64,000 nucleotides of DNA from Coralloluteibacterium stylophorae. Lineage in GTDB: Bacteria; Pseudomonadota; Gammaproteobacteria; Xanthomonadales; Xanthomonadaceae. Position numbers and translations under genes: made by a program. Each line of letters opens with the position of its first letter. Within the stretch, counting starts at the first letter, position 1. Positions 1 to 10,986 of this stretch are shown piece by piece. The DNA lies in contig NZ_JAGQFT020000001.1 of assembly GCF_018122625.2 (NCBI RefSeq), forward strand, positions 124,001 through 188,000, in the 5' to 3' direction. The notes below the pieces were generated by a model, which searched no databases, was not told the origin of the DNA, and worked only from the letters and a program-made list of their open reading frames with translations.

Positions 1-421
1 GCCTGTTGACCGCGACCAGGTACTCCTTCTCGTGCCGGTTCTCGGCGCGCAGGATCTCGTTGACGATGTCGCCGTTGCTGGTCATCAGGATCAGCCCCTC
101 GGAGTCCTTGTCGAGGCGGCCGATCGGGAAGATGCGCCGTTCGTGGCCGACGAAGTCGACGATGTTGCCCTTGACCGCGGACTCGGTCGTGCAGGTGATG
201 CCGACCGGCTTGTTCAGCGCGATGTAGACGTGGCGTCGCCCCGAGCGCGTCTCGCGCAGCGGCAGCGGGCGGCCGTCGAGGAGCACCTCGTCGCCCTCGG
301 CGACCTCGGTGCCGATCCCGCCGGGGCGGCCGTTGACCGTGACCCGCCGGGCGGCGATCAGGCGATCGGCCTCGCGGCGCGAGCAGAAGCCGGTCTCGGC
401 GATGTGTTTGTTGAGGCGCAT
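1..421 (-). CDS. rluF: 23S rRNA pseudouridine synthase RluF-like (3' end outside window)
   Basis: Pseudouridine synthase of the RsuA/RluB/RluE/RluF class; only the first 140 codons lie in the window. Residues 1-50 form an S4 RNA-binding domain (starts MRLNKHIAETGFCSRREAD). The catalytic domain begins with ALNKPVGI and carries GRLDKDSEGL, in which Asp104 is the expected nucleophile. The stretch NIVDFVGHERRIFPIGRLDK resembles E. coli RluF, which modifies U2604 of 23S rRNA, more than RluB or RluE. The start ATG at 421 places the S4 domain at the N-terminus as usual. It lies 49 bp downstream of the DUF1415 gene in the same direction, so co-transcription is likely. The RluF assignment is by resemblance; family membership is firm. 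Confidence 0.87.
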   Translation of the reverse strand, partial: MRLNKHIAETGFCSRREADRLIAARRVTVNGRPGGIGTEVAEGDEVLLDGRPLPLRETRSGRRHVYIALNKPVGITCTTESAVKGNIVDFVGHERRIFPIGRLDKDSEGLILMTSNGDIVNEILRAENRHEKEYLVAVNR

Positions 422-470
422 GGCGGACCGCCGGCAGGGCCGCGCATCCTGCCAAAGCCGCGCAGCGGCG

Positions 471-1037
471 TCATCTGCCGTCGTCGGCGGGCCCGTCCCA
501 GAGCGCGTCCCAGCCGGCGTGGCCCAGCCGGCGCAGGGTCTGGATGTTGCGTTCGTAGATCGCGTCGGTGTCGGGCACGGCGGCGACCGCGGCGTCGACC
601 GAGGACTCGCGCAGCAGGTGCAGGATCGGGTGCGGCGAGCGGTTGCTGTGGTTCTCGATCGCGTCCGGCGCGGCGTCGGCGAAGCGGTAGTCGGGGTGGA
701 AACTCGCGACCTGCACCACGCCCTCCAGCCCCTGCATGCGCACCGCCAGGTCGGCGATGTCGAGGAAGGCGTTGTAGGCCTCGAAGTCGCGCAGCACGCA
801 AGGGTGGATCAGCAGGGTGGTCTCGACCCGCTCCGGATCGGCGTCGCGCAGCAGTGCGAGCTCCGCATCGAGGTCGCCGAGCAGGGCGTCCTCGTCCGTC
901 GCCCGGCTCACCGCCATCCGCAGGCGTCCGCGCACCAGCGGCGCGCGTGCGAACGGGCAGAGGTTGAGGCCGATCACCGCGCGCTCCAGCCAGGTGCGGG
1001 TGGCGGCGAGGACGGCGCTGTCGTCGGGATCGGTCAC
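471..1037 (-). CDS. DUF1415 family protein
   Basis: Protein of 188 residues matching the DUF1415 family, found mainly in gamma- and betaproteobacteria and without an established biochemical role. Visible conserved features are LNLCPFA near residue 25, the LLIHPCVLRDFEAYNAFLD block in the middle, VASFHPDYRF, and a SPHPILHLLRE segment. There is no signal peptide or membrane segment, so it is probably cytoplasmic. The ATG start gives the usual family length. It is followed on the same strand by rluF. Upstream, a REP-like inverted repeat separates it from dbpA. Function unknown. Confidence 0.87.
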   Translation of the reverse strand: MTDPDDSAVLAATRTWLERAVIGLNLCPFARAPLVRGRLRMAVSRATDEDALLGDLDAELALLRDADPERVETTLLIHPCVLRDFEAYNAFLDIADLAVRMQGLEGVVQVASFHPDYRFADAAPDAIENHSNRSPHPILHLLRESSVDAAVAAVPDTDAIYERNIQTLRRLGHAGWDALWDGPADDGR

Positions 1038-1070
1038 GTCGAGGTCCGGCTGGCTGTGAGAGCGGCTTCT

Positions 1071-1142
1071 GTGGGAGGGGCTTCAGCCCGGACGGCGGGT
1101 GCTCGGGTGACCAGCGCGGGTCGCGGCTGAAGCCGCTCCTAC
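1071..1142. repeat. REP-like inverted repeat pair (BIME-like)
   Basis: Two 20-bp units in inverted orientation lie between dbpA and the DUF1415 gene: GTGGGAGGGGCTTCAGCCCG at 1071-1090 and GCGGCTGAAGCCGCTCCTAC at 1123-1142. The reverse complement of the second matches the first at 16 of 20 positions. The GTAGGAGCGGCTTCAGCC form is typical of REP elements in Pseudomonas, Stenotrophomonas and other Xanthomonadaceae. The pair could fold into a cruciform or long hairpin with a ~32 nt loop. Confidence 0.75.
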
Positions 1143-1164
1143 GGCGGCGGTGTGGCGCGTCGGG

Positions 1165-2538
<1,374 letters not shown>

Positions 2539-2733
2539 GCGCCATGATCGCAGCTTTCGGGCGGGCCATGGCGGCGGTGAGGGCGCCGCCGCCGCGGACC
2601 CGGGCCGCGGTCGCATGCCCGGGACGCCGGATGGCGCCGCGCGGACGCGTCGCATCGGTCAAGATCGGCACCCGGCGGCCGATGACGAACAGGCTGCGCC
2701 GGCACCGGCGCCCGTTCCACCGCAAGGATCCCC

Positions 2734-3558
2734 ATGCTGCAGACCCCGCTTCTCGACGAATTCCTGGCCGACGTGCCGGAGGAGCTCGGCTGTCGCCGTT
2801 GCCGCGCCGCCGAGCGCTACCGGCACGAGGTGCGGATGGCGTTCCAGCCGATCGTCGACGCCGAGGACGGCTCGGTCTACGCCTACGAGGCGCTGGTGCG
2901 CGGCCCGGCGGGCGAACCGGCCGGCGAGGTGCTGGCGGCGGTCGCGGACGCGCAGCGCTACGGCTTCGACCAGACCTGCCGCGTCGCCGCGATCCGCACC
3001 GCCACCCGCCTCGGGATCGCGACGCGGCTGTCGATCAACCTGATGCCGAACGCGGTCTACGACCCGGCCACCTGCATCCGCATCACCCTCGCCGCCGCCG
3101 ACCGCTATGGCCTGCCGGTGTCGCGCATCGTGTTCGAGCTGACCGAGCAGGAGCGCATCCGCGACCTCGACCACACCCTGGCGATCCTGCGCGACTACCA
3201 GCGGCGCGGCTTCACCATGGCCATCGACGACTTCGGCGCCGGCTTCTCCGGCCTCGGGCTGCTGGCCGAATGCCAGCCGCAGCTGCTGAAGCTGGACATG
3301 GGCCTGGTCCGCGGCATCGACGGCGACCCGGTGCGTCGCGCGATCGTCGAGGGCGTGCTGGTGACCGCGCGCGGGATCGGCTCGCGGGTGGTGGCCGAGG
3401 GCGTCGAGACCGAGGGCGAGCTGGTGACCCTGCACGACCTCGGTGTGCGCCTGTTCCAGGGCTACTGGTTCGGGCGCCCGGCGCTGGAGGCGCTGCCGGA
3501 GATCGACGCCGCCGCGCTCGCGCCGCTGCGTCGCGGCCGGACCGCAAGCGCGGCCTGA
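2734..3558 (+). CDS. EAL-domain protein, putative c-di-GMP phosphodiesterase
   Basis: Stand-alone EAL domain of 274 residues. The signature EALVRG is at residues 52-57, followed by SINLMPN, the ELTE motif, DDFGAGFSGL, a lysine in QLLKLDMGLVRGID, EGVETEGE, and the GYWFGRP end. These are the metal-binding and catalytic positions of active EAL phosphodiesterases, so activity toward c-di-GMP is likely. The N-terminus carries a CRRC pair (Cys20, Cys23) that might bind metal or form a disulfide. There is no signal peptide or membrane segment. AAGGA about 10 nt upstream supports the start. It precedes uup on the same strand by 58 bp. Confidence 0.88.
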   Translation: MLQTPLLDEFLADVPEELGCRRCRAAERYRHEVRMAFQPIVDAEDGSVYAYEALVRGPAGEPAGEVLAAVADAQRYGFDQTCRVAAIRTATRLGIATRLSINLMPNAVYDPATCIRITLAAADRYGLPVSRIVFELTEQERIRDLDHTLAILRDYQRRGFTMAIDDFGAGFSGLGLLAECQPQLLKLDMGLVRGIDGDPVRRAIVEGVLVTARGIGSRVVAEGVETEGELVTLHDLGVRLFQGYWFGRPALEALPEIDAAALAPLRRGRTASAA

Positions 3559-3604
3559 GCCAGGCGATTCGCCGCCGCGTCGGCCGCCGGCGCGCGGCGG
3601 CCGG

Positions 3605-3610
3605 TAGAAT
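3605..3610 (+). promoter_or_regulatory. candidate -10 element directly before uup
   Basis: TAGAAT ends six nt before the uup start codon, so a transcript would begin at or within a base or two of the ATG, giving a leaderless mRNA. No Shine-Dalgarno sequence is visible in the gap, which fits. No good -35 hexamer stands 16-18 nt upstream. Confidence 0.4.
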
Positions 3611-3616
3611 CCGCGC

Positions 3617-5490
<1,874 letters not shown>

Positions 5491-5494
<4 letters not shown>

Positions 5495-6090
5495 GCGCAC
5501 CGGCGCAGGGCAGCCTCGCCGGCTTCGAACCGCCCGCAGCGACCGGCGACACGCACCGCCTGTTCTTCGCGCTGTGGCCGGACGAGGCGGTCCGCGCCGC
5601 GCTGGCCGAGCGCGCCGCGGCGCTGCGCGCACAGAACCGCGACCGCGCGCGCTGGGTCGGCGCGCACCGCTACCACATGACGCTGCATTTCCTGGGCGAC
5701 CGTCCGGCGCTGGACGAACCGGTGCTGGCGCGCGCCTCGGAGGCCGTCGCCGCGCTGGACATCGGCGCCTTCGACCTCGCCATCGACCGCGCCGGCAGCT
5801 TCGGCAACCGCAGCGTGCCGTGGTGGCTGGGATGCGCGCGGACGCCGCCGGCACTGGGCGCGCTGCACGGCGCGCTCGGCGAGGCGCTGCTGCGCGCCGG
5901 CGTACGCCTGTACGAACCGAGGCGCCTGGTGCCGCACATCACCATCGCCCGCGACGCGCAGCGCCGCCTCGAGGACCTGCCGATCCCGCCCCTGGTCTGG
6001 CGGGTCGACCGCTTCGTGCTGATCCACAGCGTGCTCGGGGCGGCGTCGGAGTACCGCGTCGTCGGCGACTGGCCGCTGCGCACCGGCTGA
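5491..6090 (+). CDS. thpR: RNA 2',3'-cyclic phosphodiesterase (2'-5' RNA ligase family)
   Basis: Protein of 199 residues in the 2H phosphoesterase superfamily. The two HxTx motifs are HMTL (His62, Thr64) and HITI (His149, Thr151), which form the active site that hydrolyses 2',3'-cyclic phosphates. The DTHRLFFALWPDEAVR opening is typical of ThpR/LigT. Translation is probably coupled to uup, since the start codon overlaps the uup stop (ATGA). It is a cytoplasmic RNA-processing enzyme whose physiological substrate is not settled even in E. coli. Confidence 0.92.
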
Positions 6091-6145
6091 GCGCCCGGGC
6101 GCGGCAGTCTCACCGCCTGCATCGGGACGGGCGCAGGATCCCGGG

Positions 6146-6733
6146 ATGAGCCAGCCCCTGCTGTTCGACCCCGGCCCGGAACTGCTGATGGACGACGCCG
6201 ACGGCCGCGTGCTGCACGTGCCCGCGCTCGTCGCGGCGGAGACCGCGACGGCGTGGTTCGAGGCGCTGCTGCACGGGCTCGACTGGCGCGCGCAGCGGCG
6301 CGACATGTACGGGCGCGAGGTCGACGTGCCGCGGCTGCTGGCGGGCTTCGCGCTGGCCGATCCGGCGCTGCCGGCCACGGTCGCCGCGGCGCGCGACGCG
6401 GTCGCCGCGCACGCCTCGGCGCCGTTCACCCATGTCGGCATCAATCTGTACCGCGACGGCCGCGACAGCGTGGCGCCGCACAACGACACCCTCGACGAAC
6501 TCGTCCCGCGCCAGCCGATCGCGCTGCTGTCGCTCGGCGAGACGCGGCGCATGGTGATCCGTCGGCGACGCCCGCCGGGCGGCAGCCTGCACATGGATCT
6601 CGCCGCCGGCAGCCTGCTGCTGATGAGCTGGCGCACCCAGCTGCACTGCGACCACGGCATCCCCAAGGATCCCGCCGTACGCGCACCGCGGATCAGCCTC
6701 GCGTTCCGGGTACGCCCGCCGGCCGCGGCCTGA
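6146..6733 (+). CDS. AlkB-family 2-oxoglutarate/Fe(II) dioxygenase
   Basis: Protein of 195 residues related to AlkB and the ALKBH2/3 type, which reverse alkylation damage in nucleic acids by oxidative dealkylation. The iron ligands are visible as HxD (His112, Asp114 in NLYRDGRDSVAPHND) and a distal His170 (HGIPK). The 2-oxoglutarate-binding RxxxxxR signature is RISLAFR near the end. No signal peptide. AGGA lies about nine nt before the ATG. It follows thpR by 55 bp on the same strand and may share its transcript. The true substrate (DNA, RNA or both) cannot be told from sequence. Confidence 0.87.
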   Translation: MSQPLLFDPGPELLMDDADGRVLHVPALVAAETATAWFEALLHGLDWRAQRRDMYGREVDVPRLLAGFALADPALPATVAAARDAVAAHASAPFTHVGINLYRDGRDSVAPHNDTLDELVPRQPIALLSLGETRRMVIRRRRPPGGSLHMDLAAGSLLLMSWRTQLHCDHGIPKDPAVRAPRISLAFRVRPPAAA

Positions 6734-6814
6734 ACGGGCGGGTGCGCGGTTCGCGGCCCGTCGACGGCGTCCGACGCAGGCTTGCGGCGTCAGTTTCGTC
6801 ATCCGGAGAACGCC

Positions 6815-7237
6815 ATGGCCGCCGATCGCAGGAACGACCCGCACGACACCCACGCCGCGCCGCTGCGCCAGCGCGACGACACCGACGTCGCCAACGACGA
6901 CCGCGACCTCGACCGTTTCGGCCGTGCTGCCGACGCCGACGACCAGGAGGCCGCGCGCGAGCTCGGCTCCACGCCGGCCGCCGGCCTGGGCGGCGACCCG
7001 GCCGACCGGGAGGCGGTGCAGCGCACCGGCCCGGGCACCCACGGCGGACGCCCGCTCAACGAGAACGGCGACACCCGCGGCACCGACAAGGTCTACGGGC
7101 AGCACGACAGCGCCGAGGGCACCTCGCCGCCGCACGGCGAACGCGAGGCCTCCGACCAGGACGTGCGCGAGAACATGCGCGGCGGCGCGCTGCACGACTA
7201 CGACGCCGCCGGCCCGGTCAAGGACCAGAAGCGCTGA
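6815..7237 (+). CDS. small, highly hydrophilic hypothetical protein
   Basis: I do not recognise a family. The 140-residue product is very rich in Asp, Glu, Arg, Gly and Ala, has no hydrophobic stretch and no cysteine, and should be largely disordered. Segments such as RNDPHDTHAAPLRQRDD and GRPLNENGDTRGTDKVYGQHD recall small stress-induced hydrophilins, but this is composition only. The ATG at 6815 follows GGAGA with good spacing; an in-frame TTG at 6782 is less likely. It stands alone, 81 bp after the AlkB gene. Confidence 0.7.
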   Translation: MAADRRNDPHDTHAAPLRQRDDTDVANDDRDLDRFGRAADADDQEAARELGSTPAAGLGGDPADREAVQRTGPGTHGGRPLNENGDTRGTDKVYGQHDSAEGTSPPHGEREASDQDVRENMRGGALHDYDAAGPVKDQKR

Positions 7238-7393
7238 GGGCACCGGCCGCGGCGTCCGCAGGCGTCGCGCTGAAGCCGCCGCCTTCCGCGTTCGTGGCCG
7301 CGAGCCCTGTGCGGCGCCGCCAGCCGGGCGCGTCATCCCGGCTGCGTCGGCGCCCGGTATCGTGGCCGGCCCCGACTGCCGGACCGCCCCCAC

Positions 7394-8260
7394 ATGCCCA
7401 CCCGCCACGTCCCCACGCCCACCACCTTCCTCGACATGCCGGCGCTGCGGATCGAGACGCCCGCGTCCACCGCGGTGCTGAGCCTGTTCGGCGCGCAGCT
7501 GCTGTCGTTCGTGCCGAAGGGCGGTCAGGACCTGCTGTGGGTGTCGCCGCAGACGCGCCGCCCGCCGGCGCCGATCCGCGGCGGCGTGCCGCTGTGCTGG
7601 CCCTGGTTCGGTCGCCAGGGACAGGCCGCCGACGCGCCGGCGCACGGCCTGGTGCGCACCCTGCAGTGGAGCCTGATCACCGCGGTGCAGGACGCGGATG
7701 GCAGCGTGGCGCTGGAGCTCGCGCCGCCGCGCATCGACGCCACCCCGCTGCGCGCGCGCCTGCGCATCCGCGTCGGCGCGGGCTTCGAGCAGGCCCTGGA
7801 GACGTACAACGCGGGCGACGTGCCGGTGCGCTTCACCCAGGCCCTGCACAGCTATTTCGCCGTCGGCGATGCGACGCGGGTGCGGGTGGAGGGGCTGGAC
7901 GGGCTCGACTACCTCGACAAGTTCGACGGCTTCGCCCGCCATGTGCAGAAGGGCGACTGGACGCTGGCGGACGCGCGCGATCCCGGCCGCAGCGACCGCA
8001 TCTACCTCGGCGCGGGCGGGCGCTACGTGCTGTGCGACCCCGCCGAGGGGCGCGCCATCGAGGTGCGCACCGGGGGCAGCCGCAACGTGGTGGTATGGAA
8101 CCCGGGCGAGGCGGCGACGCGCGACTTCGCCGACCTCGCGCCGGATGCCTGGCGCCGCTTCCTCTGCGTGGAGGCGGCCAACAGCGAGTCGGAGGCGGTC
8201 GAGCTGGCGCCGGGCGCCAGCCATGCGCTGCGCCAGACGGTGACGCTCCTGGAGGCCTGA
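7394..8260 (+). CDS. D-hexose-6-phosphate mutarotase (YeaD-like)
   Basis: Aldose-1-epimerase-fold protein of 288 residues of the glucose-6-phosphate 1-epimerase (YeaD) type, interconverting anomers of hexose 6-phosphates. Family landmarks are PIRGGVPLCWPWFG, HGLVRTLQW (catalytic-region His), ALHSYFAVGD (second His), and the glutamate in FLCVEAANS near the C-terminus. No signal peptide. It converges on the alpha-glucan phosphorylase gene with only seven bases between the two stop codons, so a glycogen-related role is plausible though not proven by position. No clear Shine-Dalgarno precedes the start. Confidence 0.88.
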   Translation: MPTRHVPTPTTFLDMPALRIETPASTAVLSLFGAQLLSFVPKGGQDLLWVSPQTRRPPAPIRGGVPLCWPWFGRQGQAADAPAHGLVRTLQWSLITAVQDADGSVALELAPPRIDATPLRARLRIRVGAGFEQALETYNAGDVPVRFTQALHSYFAVGDATRVRVEGLDGLDYLDKFDGFARHVQKGDWTLADARDPGRSDRIYLGAGGRYVLCDPAEGRAIEVRTGGSRNVVVWNPGEAATRDFADLAPDAWRRFLCVEAANSESEAVELAPGASHALRQTVTLLEA

Positions 8261-8267
8261 GGACGCC

Positions 8268-10787
8268 TCAGCGCGCCCACAGGATCTGCGGGGCCTCCAG
8301 CGGCACCGCGGTGTCCGCCAGCGCCGGCACCACCCGTGCGGTGTAGTGGTCCGCCGGCCGGTCCGCCGGCACGTCCGCGAAGTAGTGCAGCTCGCGCATG
8401 TCGCGGCTGCCCGGCTGGCGCTGCAGCGGCACGATCTCCGGCGCCGCGCCGTCCCGCGGGTTGGCGTACAGCTCGACCCGCAGGCTGGCGGGATCGACCG
8501 CACCGGCGCACAGCGCCACGGCGACGCGGTGCACGCCCCCGGTGGTGCGCACGCTGGTGCCGAGGAAGCGGATGTCGTGCCAGTTCGCGGCCAGGCCCTC
8601 GGTCTTGCGCAGGCGCTCGGACAGCAGCACCGGGTCGCGGGCGGCGTCCGCCCTGACCCGCACCGCCGCCGGCAGGTAGTAGCGCTCCAGGTACTCGCGC
8701 ACGGTGCGGTCGCTGGAGAAGTGCGCGGTGAGGCGCGACATGCTGGTGCGGATGCGCGCGAGCCAGGCGCGCGGCAGGCCCTCGCCGTCGCGCGCGTAGA
8801 ACTCCGGCACCACCTCCGACTCGAGCAGGTCGTAGAGCTGGGCGGCATCGGCCGCGTCCCACTCCGGCCCGTGTTCCTGGCCATCGCCGATGCCCCAGCC
8901 GACGTCGGCGGCATAGGCCTCGGCCCACCAGCCGTCGAGCTGCGAGAGGTTGAGGCCGCCGTTGGCCAGGACCTTCATGCCGCTGGTGCCGCTGGCCTCC
9001 CACGGCCGGCGCGGCGTGTTGACCCACACGTCCACGCCCTGCACCAGGTGCCGCGCCACGCGCATGTCGTAGTCGGCGAGGAAGGCGACGCGGCCGCGCG
9101 CCTCGGGCAGGCGCACGAACTCGGCCCACTCCTGCACCATCGCCTGGCCCTTGCGGTCGGCCGGATGCGCCTTGCCGGCGATCATCAGCTGCACCGGGCG
9201 CTCGGGATCGTTGAGGATGCGCAGCAGGCGCCCGGGGTCGGCCAGCAGCAGGTTGGGACGCTTGTAGGTGGCGAAGCGCCGCGCGAAGCCGAGCGTCAGC
9301 ACCTGCGGGTCGAACAGGTGCCGGGCGGCCTCCATCTGCTCGATGCTGGCGCCGCGGATGGCGATGCTGCGGGCGACGTGGGTGCGCGCGAACTCGACCA
9401 GGGTGCCGCGGGCCTGGTTGCGCATCGCCCACAGCTCGGCGTCGGACGTGCCGGAGAGGTCGGCGTCGCCGCGGACGTCGGCGGGTTCGGGCATCGCCCG
9501 CCAGGCGTCGGCGCCCAGCGCCTTCTCCCACAGCGGGCGCGCGGCCCGCGAGATCCAGGTCGGCACATGGATGCCGTTGGTGACGTGCCCGACCGGAACC
9601 TCGGCCTCCGGCCAGCGCGGGAACAGGTCGGTGAAGATGCGGCGGCTGGTGTCGCCGTGGAGCTCGCTCACCGCATTGACCCCACCGCTGCAGCGGGTGG
9701 CGAGCCAGGCCATGTTGAACGGCTCGTCCACGTCCTCGGCATGACGGCGGCCGAGCGCCAGCAGGGCGGGCAGGGGCAGGTGCAGCTCCTGTTCGGCGTA
9801 GCGGCGCAGGTACTTGGCGACCAGCTCCGGCGCGAAGCGGTCGAAGCCGGCCTCGACCGGAGTATGCGTGGTGAAGACGTTGCCGGCGCGGGTCGCCGCG
9901 AGCGCGACCTCGAACGGCACCTTGTGCTCGCGCACGTGGTCGCGCGCGCGCTCGAGCACGGCGAAGGCGGCGTGGCCCTCGTTGAGGTGGAGCACGTCCG
10001 GCACGATGCCGACCTCGCGCAGCAGCCGCCAGCCGCCGATGCCGAGGATGATCTCCTGCCGGATCCGCGATTCGCTGTCGCCACCGTAGAGCTCGCTGGT
10101 GATCAGGCGGATCTGCGGCGGATTGGCCGGGTCGTTGGTGTCGAGCAGCAGCAGGCGGTTGCGGCCCACCTTCGCCTCCCACGCGCGGATCCACAGGGTC
10201 ACCCCCGGCAGGTGGATCGGCAACCGCACGATGCTGCCGTCGGGCCGGTACAGCGGGCAGATCGGCATGTGGTGGGTGTCGTTGACCGGATACAGCGCCT
10301 GCTGTTCGCCGGCGGCGGTGATCTCCTGGCGGAAGTAGCCGTGCTGCCACAGCAGGCCCACCGCGGTGACCGGCACGCCGAGGTCGTTGGCGGCGGCGAG
10401 CTGGTCGCCGGCGACGTTGCCGAGGCCGCCCGAGTAGATCGGCAGCGACTCGCTCAGCATGTACTCCATGCAGAAGTAGGCGACGTGGCGCAGCGGGCCG
10501 TCGCCGTGGCGGGTCTGGAACCAGGTCGCCGCGGTGTCGCGCGCGTGGCGGGCACTGGCGAGGGTGGCGATGGTGCGCCGGAAGGCGGCGCCGGAGACGG
10601 TCGCCTCCAGGCGTTCCGGGCTCGACGCGCTCAGCACCAGGCAGGGGTTGCGGGTCATCTCCCACAGCTCCTCGTCGATGGCGCGCCAGATGCCGTCGTT
10701 GCCGGCGTCCCAGCGGATGGACAGGTCCATCGCCAGCTCGCGGAGGGCGGACCTGGGGTCGATGGTCGGTTCGGGGGAATCGGTCAT
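8268..10787 (-). CDS. glgP: alpha-glucan (glycogen) phosphorylase, GT35
   Basis: PLP-dependent phosphorylase of 839 residues that releases glucose 1-phosphate from alpha-1,4-glucans. Residues ~10-110 form the N-terminal DUF3417 domain found in the archaeal/actinobacterial-like branch (TIGR02094 type), distinct from E. coli GlgP/MalP. Catalytic-domain landmarks are YFCMEYMLSESLPIYSGGLG, HLNEGHAAF, the THTPVEAGFDRF block, GHVTNGIHVPTW, and EASGTSGMKVLANGG with the PLP-binding lysine. A GAGAAGG Shine-Dalgarno precedes the ATG. The gene converges with the hexose-6-phosphate mutarotase. No other glycogen genes lie in the window. Confidence 0.92.
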   Translation of the reverse strand: MTDSPEPTIDPRSALRELAMDLSIRWDAGNDGIWRAIDEELWEMTRNPCLVLSASSPERLEATVSGAAFRRTIATLASARHARDTAATWFQTRHGDGPLRHVAYFCMEYMLSESLPIYSGGLGNVAGDQLAAANDLGVPVTAVGLLWQHGYFRQEITAAGEQQALYPVNDTHHMPICPLYRPDGSIVRLPIHLPGVTLWIRAWEAKVGRNRLLLLDTNDPANPPQIRLITSELYGGDSESRIRQEIILGIGGWRLLREVGIVPDVLHLNEGHAAFAVLERARDHVREHKVPFEVALAATRAGNVFTTHTPVEAGFDRFAPELVAKYLRRYAEQELHLPLPALLALGRRHAEDVDEPFNMAWLATRCSGGVNAVSELHGDTSRRIFTDLFPRWPEAEVPVGHVTNGIHVPTWISRAARPLWEKALGADAWRAMPEPADVRGDADLSGTSDAELWAMRNQARGTLVEFARTHVARSIAIRGASIEQMEAARHLFDPQVLTLGFARRFATYKRPNLLLADPGRLLRILNDPERPVQLMIAGKAHPADRKGQAMVQEWAEFVRLPEARGRVAFLADYDMRVARHLVQGVDVWVNTPRRPWEASGTSGMKVLANGGLNLSQLDGWWAEAYAADVGWGIGDGQEHGPEWDAADAAQLYDLLESEVVPEFYARDGEGLPRAWLARIRTSMSRLTAHFSSDRTVREYLERYYLPAAVRVRADAARDPVLLSERLRKTEGLAANWHDIRFLGTSVRTTGGVHRVAVALCAGAVDPASLRVELYANPRDGAAPEIVPLQRQPGSRDMRELHYFADVPADRPADHYTARVVPALADTAVPLEAPQILWAR

Positions 10788-10931
10788 GGCCTTCTCGCGC
10801 CGTGGAGGAGGGAAGGCGACCTTAGGACCGGGGATCGTGGATGTCGAACCCGTGCCGGCTCCCGTGGCCGCGGTCGTTCATGCTCGGCCCGCGGCGGTGA
10901 AGGCGGTGCTTGCTGCGTCGCCGCAAACACG

Positions 10932-10960
10932 AAAAAACCGCCGCCCCGGGGGGCGGCGGT
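10932..10960 (-). terminator. rho-independent terminator of dcp
   Basis: Minus-strand hairpin with an 11-bp G+C-rich stem (ACCGCCGCCCC at 10937-10947 paired with 10950-10960 on the plus strand) followed in the minus direction by six T residues. It lies 27 bp beyond the dcp stop codon. Confidence 0.85.
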
Positions 10961-10986
10961 CTCCGGTGGTCGGACCCGGGCCGGTC

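Noticed and set aside
7267-7287. A GCTGAAGCCGCC stretch resembling half of the REP unit
   Set aside because: Only one half with several mismatches and no inverted partner; too weak to call a repeat.
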